Assembly (NCBI GenBank): GCA_036925085.1
Contig: JAUPFP010000014.1
Span: 4,749,182-4,813,181 of the forward strand
DNA from: Brachycybe producta
Lineage: Eukaryota > Arthropoda > Diplopoda > Playtdesmida > Andrognathidae
Reading direction: 5' to 3'
DNA length: 64,000 bases
Part shown: one piece after another, positions 57,760 to 64,000 of the stretch
Layout of the letters: every line of letters begins with the position of its first letter
Numbering within the stretch: the stretch's first letter is position 1
Made by a program: the position numbers and the translations under genes
The notes under the pieces: generated by a model
What the model was told of the DNA's origin: nothing
Seen by the model: the letters and a program-made list of their open reading frames with translations, nothing else
Database searches by the model: none

Positions 57760-58667
57760 TTACAACAACACTTCAGAGTTTGTTACTGTGTTCAGGTTAG
57801 AACTTCAGGGAAGACAGAAAAGAAGAAGGTGAACTGGACTTTTTCTCTGTCTTCATAGAGGCCACTAACTTTTTTTTTTGTTGTTGTTCATGTGGCATTC
57901 ATTTGTTAGTGTTTTCAGCTCAACCAATGAGAAATGGTGAGAAACTGGTCTGGCAGTTGGTGATTCATCAACCCAAAATCCCCGCCACTTGTGGATGGAT
58001 GGTATCGGACATTAGGTTCCACCCATCCGGCTCTTTTTTTTTTTTTTTTGTATTATTCTCTCTCTCTCTCTCTCTCTCTTACCTGTGTTCACCTGCATCA
58101 TATTAAACAATAGGCCTTGCCTACCTATTTTGTCTCTCCCCTCTTCCAATCCCGTCTTTTTTTTTTCAACTTTTAATTCATTCTTCACTGGCGCACCTCT
58201 TATTTTATTTTGAAACATTTTTTTTTAGAGAGAGAGAGAATGAATAGAAAAATGGGGAAGGGAGTGATTTTTGCATCACTACTCAAGCAGAGCCGATAAT
58301 TTTCTCCCTTCTTATGTTTATTTCTGGTTTTTCTACTCATTCAGATTTTATTTTATGCATCTTATTAAGTTATTAGTTATTTAACTTTCATTACTGTGTC
58401 GAAAGCCTTTCTTTTCTTCAGAATTTGTTTTTTTTTTTTCGAAATAAAAAAAAATCTGCAAAATACAAAATAAGTTTATTAATGAAATGAATTAATTTTT
58501 TGAAACATTATGTAATTTTCTGTTTTTTATTTTATTTTACAGTGATTTTTTTAGTTGTTTTATATTTAATTTTGTTGAATGTTTTCAAAGTAAGTTTGGC
58601 GCGGTTTTCATGTTTACGAAAACTTACAATAGATGGTGTTACGGTCTCCGAGAATGACATTAAAATG

Positions 58668-60025
58668 TGACGTCAGAGTCACTGCTATCTATCCGATTGC
58701 GCATTCCTTATAAAGAAAAACTGGTTTGCGCCGGATGTTTGTGTTGCATTTCTTGACGTCTCTTCCAATGATGTAAATGAGACGCCGTTTATGATTGGTT
58801 GCACTCTTATTGTTACGAGACGCTTATATTAATCGTCTTTGTCTATTGTTTTACTAATTATCAGTTAATTATGATCATGTTTCTAATCATGTTAAGGCTG
58901 ACATTTGAATTGCGTTCAATAACATCGTTTCTAAATACAATTATAATATTTAAAACCGAGTTTTAATGCTTCTAATATGGCTGACAAACGAACCAATGAG
59001 AATGGTTGTACTATGCGTTCGTTGGGCAATGATTTCTTGTAATACGTCTCAATGGTCATAGACTTCTCTTCTCGTAGAAATTTGTGTGTGATTGATTTTG
59101 CGGTCGTTTGTATGTTATGTATGAGACTAGAATATCAACGTTTGTAGCTTATTTTGACAAATCGCGGTCGAGATGACGAAGATATCACGTTATGTTCGAG
59201 CGTAATACGCCTTTTTTATGCTTGTTCCTTAGAAAATTATTTTAATCGTGATTTTTTAACTATTAATCTGTACGTTCGTAACCTCCTTTTTGTGCGCGCG
59301 CGTGGTCAGTAGGAATCAGTTTTATTGACGACAGAAGAGGGGGTTGAACTGGTGAGTATTTTTATTATTATTTACTATTAAATAGCGATTTTAAGGATTC
59401 TTTTTTTTACACCGAAATTTCATTAATGAAGAATTGGGATGTATTTTTAGGGGGAGGGAGAGGGTGGACGATCGTTGGTTTCAATACGTTGGGTGTGGTT
59501 TGAATGACGTCATATCCAAGTGACGTTCGAAGACCAATCGGAGGATTTGTTTGTGGGCGTTGTGGTTAAGTGCATGATGGCGTCGTGACATGACATTTTT
59601 TTTGGATGTAGTATTGTAATGCAATGCAAGTGTACAAATATGGCGTCTTGTATGCTATATGGCTGATAAAACGCCATATCTGTACACTTATAAGATTCAT
59701 TTCAATATCGTTTAAAGGTCATACCCTGCGATTCCGAAATCAGCTCTTTTGGTAAACGACTCATGCCCTCTATATTTTGGGAGGGTGGGTTAAGTCACTG
59801 CGTACGTTTCCACTTTTTTTTTTGATCTTATTAATTACAACTGTGGCGTAATTTCAAGTCCATGCAGTACTTTTCCAATCGTGTCGCTTGCGGTTACGTA
59901 AGGGGCTCGTCAAGGTTGATTGGATAAGAGCAGAACCAGATGCTTGCAGACTTTACACGCGCATGATGTAGAGGTGGAAGGTCCGTATGACGTCACTTTT
60001 ATGGTTATCAATAGAAGTGACGTCA
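58668..60025. promoter_or_regulatory. Four TGACGTCA (CRE/ATF) sites upstream of roquin
   Basis: Perfect TGACGTCA octamers lie at 58668-58675, 59505-59512, 59988-59995 and 60018-60025. The last two face each other across about 20 bases. The octamer is expected once in about 65 kb by chance for equal base use, so four in 1.4 kb is a real cluster. It is the binding site of CREB/ATF bZIP factors. Confidence 0.6.
59628..59689. repeat. 62-bp perfect-looking hairpin
   Basis: AAGTGTACAAATATGGCGT and ACGCCATATCTGTACACTT are inverted (one mismatch) around a loop of 24 bases that itself contains TATATGGCTGATAAA. It resembles a miniature palindromic element or a cruciform-forming site in the first intron or promoter of roquin. 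Confidence 0.7.
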
Positions 60026-60129
60026 TGCGGATGCTTACTGGAGTTGCCATTGCTCTTTATGGTGAAATATATAATGTGTAGTATCTCAGGTGAAATGTAT
60101 AAATTGAAGATGCTTTTGCTATAATACTA

Positions 60130-60440
60130 AGCAGCGTAAATGCGGATGATTGTTAGAAACTAGAATAGTAAGTAGGTGAATAATATGCCAAGATATGTTG
60201 GAAAACGTTCATCCTAAGTTGGTTTAGAAATAGCTGAAACTTGGATGTGTTAAGAAACTAGAAGGGTAGTTTCGTGTTGATATATTTTTCAAAATAAACT
60301 TTTCATGGGTAAAAATTAATAAAATATTGGCTGTATTTAAATTGGGTCATTTTCGTAGATATTAATACGAAATTATCTTTTGAAGTGATCTTGCTACCTT
60401 TCTACTTTCTAAAACTCCTTGATGTTTTTCTTAATTATGC
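60130..60440. repeat. Family A element in the roquin leader intron
   Basis: Two left arms (GTTAGAAACTAGAATAGTAA at 60150 and AAGAAACTAGAAGGGTAG at 60250) and a right arm (TTGCTACCTTTCTACTTTCT, then AAAACTCCTTGATG) show one full copy next to a fragment. Confidence 0.75.
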
Positions 60441-60587
60441 TCATTATATTTATGTATGGTTTTTTAGGTTTATTTCGTGTATTTGCATCTTTCGTTTCAA
60501 GAGAAACGAATTCGGAAAAGAAAAAAGGCGGAGGAGAAAGAGAGAGAGAGAGAGATAGAGAGTGCAGAGGAGTGATCGTGAGTTACG

Positions 60588-62920
60588 ATGCCAATACAAG
60601 CTCCTCAGTGGACGGAATTTCTCAATTGTCCGATCTGCTACAATGAATTTAACGAGCACTTGCGACGACCCATCAGTCTGGGTTGCGGACACACAGTTTG
60701 CAAGATGTGTCTATCGAAACTTCAACGAAAGCAATGTCCTTTCGATCAGACGGCGATCAACATCGACATCGAGAACCTTCCAGTCAACTGCGCTCTACTA
60801 CAACTGGTGGGAGCCACGATCCCAGAGAACGAATCGATCGCCATATTCAAAGATCTCGCTAACGAGGAGCTGGAAAAGTACTTGGATGCGAAGAAGAACA
60901 TCGAGGAACTGGCTCTTTATTTGAAGCCGTTCTCTCATGGTTTCGTATTTTTACGATTTCGATTTTCGAGAACTGCTTTTTCATGTGGTTCTACTCGTTT
61001 CAGGGAACTCAACGAACGGTTCTGGTGTTCTGAGCCGGCCGATGCAACGTAAACTGGTGACTTTGATCCATTGTCAGCTCGTGGAAGACGAAGGAAGGTC
61101 GAGGGCGATGAGAGCAGCGCGATCTCTCGGAGAAAGGACAGTCACAGAACTGATCTTGCAACATCAGAATCCTCAGCAGTTGTCGACTAACCTGTGGGCT
61201 GCCGTACGAGCGAGAGGATGTCAGTTTCTGGGTCCTGCAATGCAGGAAGAGGTTCTGAAACTCGTTCTCTTGGCTCTCGAAGACGGATCTGCTCTTTCTC
61301 GAAAGGTTCTCGTCATGTTTGTTGTTCAGAGACTAGAGCCTCACTTTCCGCAGGCCTCAAAGACGAGTATTGGACACGTGGTACAACTCCTCTATCGAGC
61401 CTCGTGCTTCAAAGTAAGAAATCGTACAGGGTTTAATGCGGGTAGGTAGTTCGCACGTGGTGGGTTTGTGTTTGATCTTGTTGAAAAAAGAAATTCATAA
61501 TTACTAGCAAGAATCGGGAATAGTTAAACTCGAGTTCTACTTTTGGATTTTTGTCGGTTTTTCGGTTCATTTTGTGTATCGTGAAAATACCGATATTCTT
61601 TTAATTGGATTGATCTCGATTTTTACAAAATGTTGTAAAAAAAAATAGTTAATACAAAAAACAATTACAAAGCAACTTCAATTAATTGTATTTTAATTTT
61701 TAAAAGGTGATTAATTGCAATTAAGAAAGTAATTTAATTGACAGTAATTCGTTAAATTTGTAGATTTCTTCCAATTTACTTTTCTAGTTTAGAGTAAATT
61801 TTGAAATTGTTTAAGCTTTTTTGAATCGTGTTCGAAGAATGAAACCGTTTTCTTATTATTAATTTATAATTAGGTTTCTAAACGCGAAGGCGATTCGTCA
61901 TTGATGCAGTTAAAGGAAGAGTTTCGAAACGTATGAGGCTTTACGTCGCGAACACGACGCTCAGATTGTTCAGATTGCAACCGAAGCCGGTCTCAGAATA
62001 GCTCCCGATCAGTGGTCTTCTCTACTTTATGGTGATACGGCTCACAAGTCTCACATGCAGTCCATTATTGATAAAGTAAGGGCTTTTTTCTCCTGAAGAT
62101 GGAAACGAACAAAACACCAGTCTGTGTTTAAAGATCCGTCTCTTTTTTTTTTAATAGCTTCAGGACGCCACAGTCATTTGCTCAAAGCGTTCAGGAACTA
62201 GTGATTGCGCTTCAACGTACGAGCGATCCGGGGAATCTGTCTTGCTTGCGTCATCACTTGGAAACTGTTAGCCTCGATCGATCCTAGTCCCGATGCTACG
62301 GCTCCTACTTGGGAGGAGTGTAAGAATGCGATGCAGGGTGTGACGGTCGTCGTTCGTGGTCTCGTTGATTTCATACAGAATCACGGCAGTCGCAAGTTAC
62401 ACGAAGGATCGCATACGTTCAATAGTAAATACAAGACGAGTATGTGTCGAGATCTCACTCAAAGGGGAGGGTGTCCGAGGGGAGCGAACTGTACGTTCGC
62501 ACATGCCGAAGATGAGATGGAAAGGTGATTAAAATATAACTCTTGTGACGTGTAACGGGGGCTGGGGGAGTTGGCTAAAACTCTGGTTATGCTGTCTTTT
62601 GTGAGCAAAATGAAGAGAAATTTGAAACTGTTTTAGAAACTAAATATTTAAAGGTTTATATAAATTATATATTTATTTAAATATTTAAGGTTATTTTCAT
62701 GTTATTTGTCGAAACATTAATATTATAAAGTAGTGTTGTAAATTTAAAAAAACGTGTTTTAAAAAAGAAACGGCGGGAAAAGAAAAACGCAAGAGGAAAG
62801 AGAAACTGATCCGTTTTAAGTACGTGTCCCCGAGATTACTGAATGATTTAGTTAGAAATGTAAATTAAAAAGTGTTTGTTTTTTGAAAAAAATCAATTTT
62901 ATTAAAAAAAAAAAGTGGGT

Positions 62921-63009
<89 letters not shown>

Positions 63010-64000
63010 ATGCAAAAAAAAAAAAAGCCTTTCTTTTAGGTATGTTGGTGGTGAATCCTGATTCCTGATTGTTTCAGTTTTAGGATAGGGAAAAATACAA
63101 AGTTTACATTAGCTGTAAAATGCAAATTAATGAATTAATATAATTAATGTCAGATTCGTTAAATTAAGTCATTTTAATTACCTCACTATATGATAGGAAA
63201 TCTTAAAAATAAAAAAAAAACTTTAAAAAAACATAATATTAAAAAAAAAACTTTATTTTCAACAATAGTAGGGTTAGGAAATGGAAAATAAAAAACAAAC
63301 AAAAAAAACACGTTTTTTTACAACACTAGTATAAAGTCTGAAAACGACCTAAAGGTGTCTATGAAAAAGTTTATTTTGAAAGATATTAACATGAAAATAC
63401 TCGTGATTGAGCTACCTGTCTAGTTTCTAAAACACATTATATTCTATTACACATTGTTAATTGAATTAGATTTCGAGCAAAGAATCGAAAGAGTGGCTCC
63501 AAGTGTGGTTTTGGTATTACGAAGGGACCGACGGTATCCTCGGTTGTATCGACGATATCGGTCACATTTTGATGAAAGACGGGTCGGAATCGATGTCTTC
63601 TCAAACTCAGGCCACTAAGAATGGATCTGTTTATCCTGGAGGAGTTCAGGCGGATGATCTTCTGTACTCTTCTTCAACACCGACTCTGACGAGAGCACCG
63701 TTCAACAGACAGGTTTACAGAGAAGGTTTCGACACGGCGGAAGAGCCTCTTTTTTGTGTCTTCTTTTGATGCCCACCTAACTCTTACATTTTGTTATTTA
63801 GGTTATCCGAGCCAATACTCTCTTCACTCTGGCTCTCAGACGTCTGTTGCGGCCACCAGTCGTCCAATCACAGTTGCTCGTGTCGGAGTTCCATACACAC
63901 TGAATCCCGAGAGTCCTGTTTATCAGCCGTATAATTCGGTACAAATCCGTTTGCAGCTGCACGTCAGCGGCTTTATTCTCCTGGTGTTCAACCGCTGTTT
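60588..64000 (+). CDS. roq: Roquin (RING/ROQ/CCCH mRNA-decay factor), incomplete at window end
   Basis: Cytoplasmic RNA-binding protein that recognises stem-loops in 3' UTRs and recruits the CCR4-NOT deadenylase. The start [17 protein letters not shown] is the canonical roquin N-terminus. The RING finger runs from C14 to CPFD (the last ligand is Asp, as in roquins). Then come HEPN/ROQ sequence ([40 protein letters not shown]) and the CCCH finger ([20 protein letters not shown]). Exons: 60588-60939, 61004-61413, 61874-62075, 62158-62524, 63470-63725, and 63802 onward. From exon 3 on the frame breaks: one extra base near 61929 (before [10 protein letters not shown]), one near 62169 (before [14 protein letters not shown]), one near 62264 (before [10 protein letters not shown]), and further shifts near 63560 and 63940. 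Removing the extra bases restores both homology and exon phase. Either the assembly is faulty here or this copy is decaying. Confidence 0.9.
62570..63440. repeat. Family A element split by other repeats
   Basis: The left arm (AAACTCTGGTTATGCTGTCT, GAAATTTGAAACTGTTTTAG) and the right arm (GAAAGATATTAACATGAAAA, GAGCTACCTGTCTAGTTTCT) lie 700 bases apart in one roquin intron. A/T-rich DNA and a long G run lie between them. Confidence 0.7.
62921..63008 (+). repeat. 88-base poly-G run
   Basis: An unbroken run of 88 G bases flanked by A-runs (A11-GTGGGT on the left, AATGC-A13 on the right). It could form G-quadruplexes, but runs of this length are also typical sequencing or assembly artefacts. Its true length is uncertain. 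Confidence 0.75.

Larger units (their letters stand above)
57449..60587. other. Divergent promoter region of the scaffold gene and roquin
   Basis: It contains the 5' flank of the minus-strand scaffold gene (57.45-57.9 kb), a (TC)n run at 58054-58079, a GC-richer block around 58.6-59.35 kb with several TGACGTCA sites, a probable roquin 5' untranslated exon ending at 59351 (AACTG, then GTGAGT), and a family A copy. The long leader suggests that roquin has at least one non-coding first exon. Confidence 0.55.

Noticed and set aside
62883-63068. Poly-glycine open frame
   Set aside because: It is simply the translation of the G88 tract.

Overview
The window is nuclear DNA from an animal, most likely an arthropod. 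The evidence is spliced genes with GT-AG introns, AT-rich intergenic DNA, three cuticle proteins with a single CBM14 chitin-binding domain (CPAP1 type), and a divergent ionotropic receptor (IR). I cannot name the species. All exon models here were made by eye from splice sites, codon phase and conserved motifs.

Layout. At 0.4-10.7 kb is a cluster of three CPAP1-like cuticle genes, one on + and two on -, sharing the same intron positions and phases. At about 12 kb (-) is an orphan TRAF/MATH-domain reading frame. At 14.5-15.2 kb (+) is a broken IR copy, followed by an intact 11-exon IR gene at 15.4-19.6 kb (+). At 20.0-30.8 kb (-) is a 23-exon polycystin-1/REJ-type receptor with REJ, GAIN/GPS, PLAT and polycystin channel domains. 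At 31.2-33.9 kb (-) is the bifunctional CoA synthase. At 34.9-35.8 kb (+) is Dr1, the NC2-beta transcription repressor subunit. At 37.5-57.4 kb (-) is one gene for a scaffold-like protein of about 3,390 residues, made of an 8.2 kb exon, a 9.7 kb intron and a last exon with a MYND-type zinc finger. From 60.6 kb to the window end (+) is roquin (RING, ROQ, CCCH), whose frame is broken several times close to an 88-base G run.

The genes do not form one pathway: cuticle building, chemosensation, membrane sensing, CoA synthesis, transcription repression, a probable scaffold, and mRNA decay lie side by side. What unifies the window is its repeats. A palindromic, non-autonomous transposon-like family (family A, about 27 full or partial copies) and a second smaller family (family B, about 5 copies) fill introns and intergenic gaps. 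At several introns the ends of these elements coincide with splice sites. In the best case (24,577-24,786) both splice sites, and the first codons of the next exon, look element-derived. These introner-like elements are the most interesting signal in the window.
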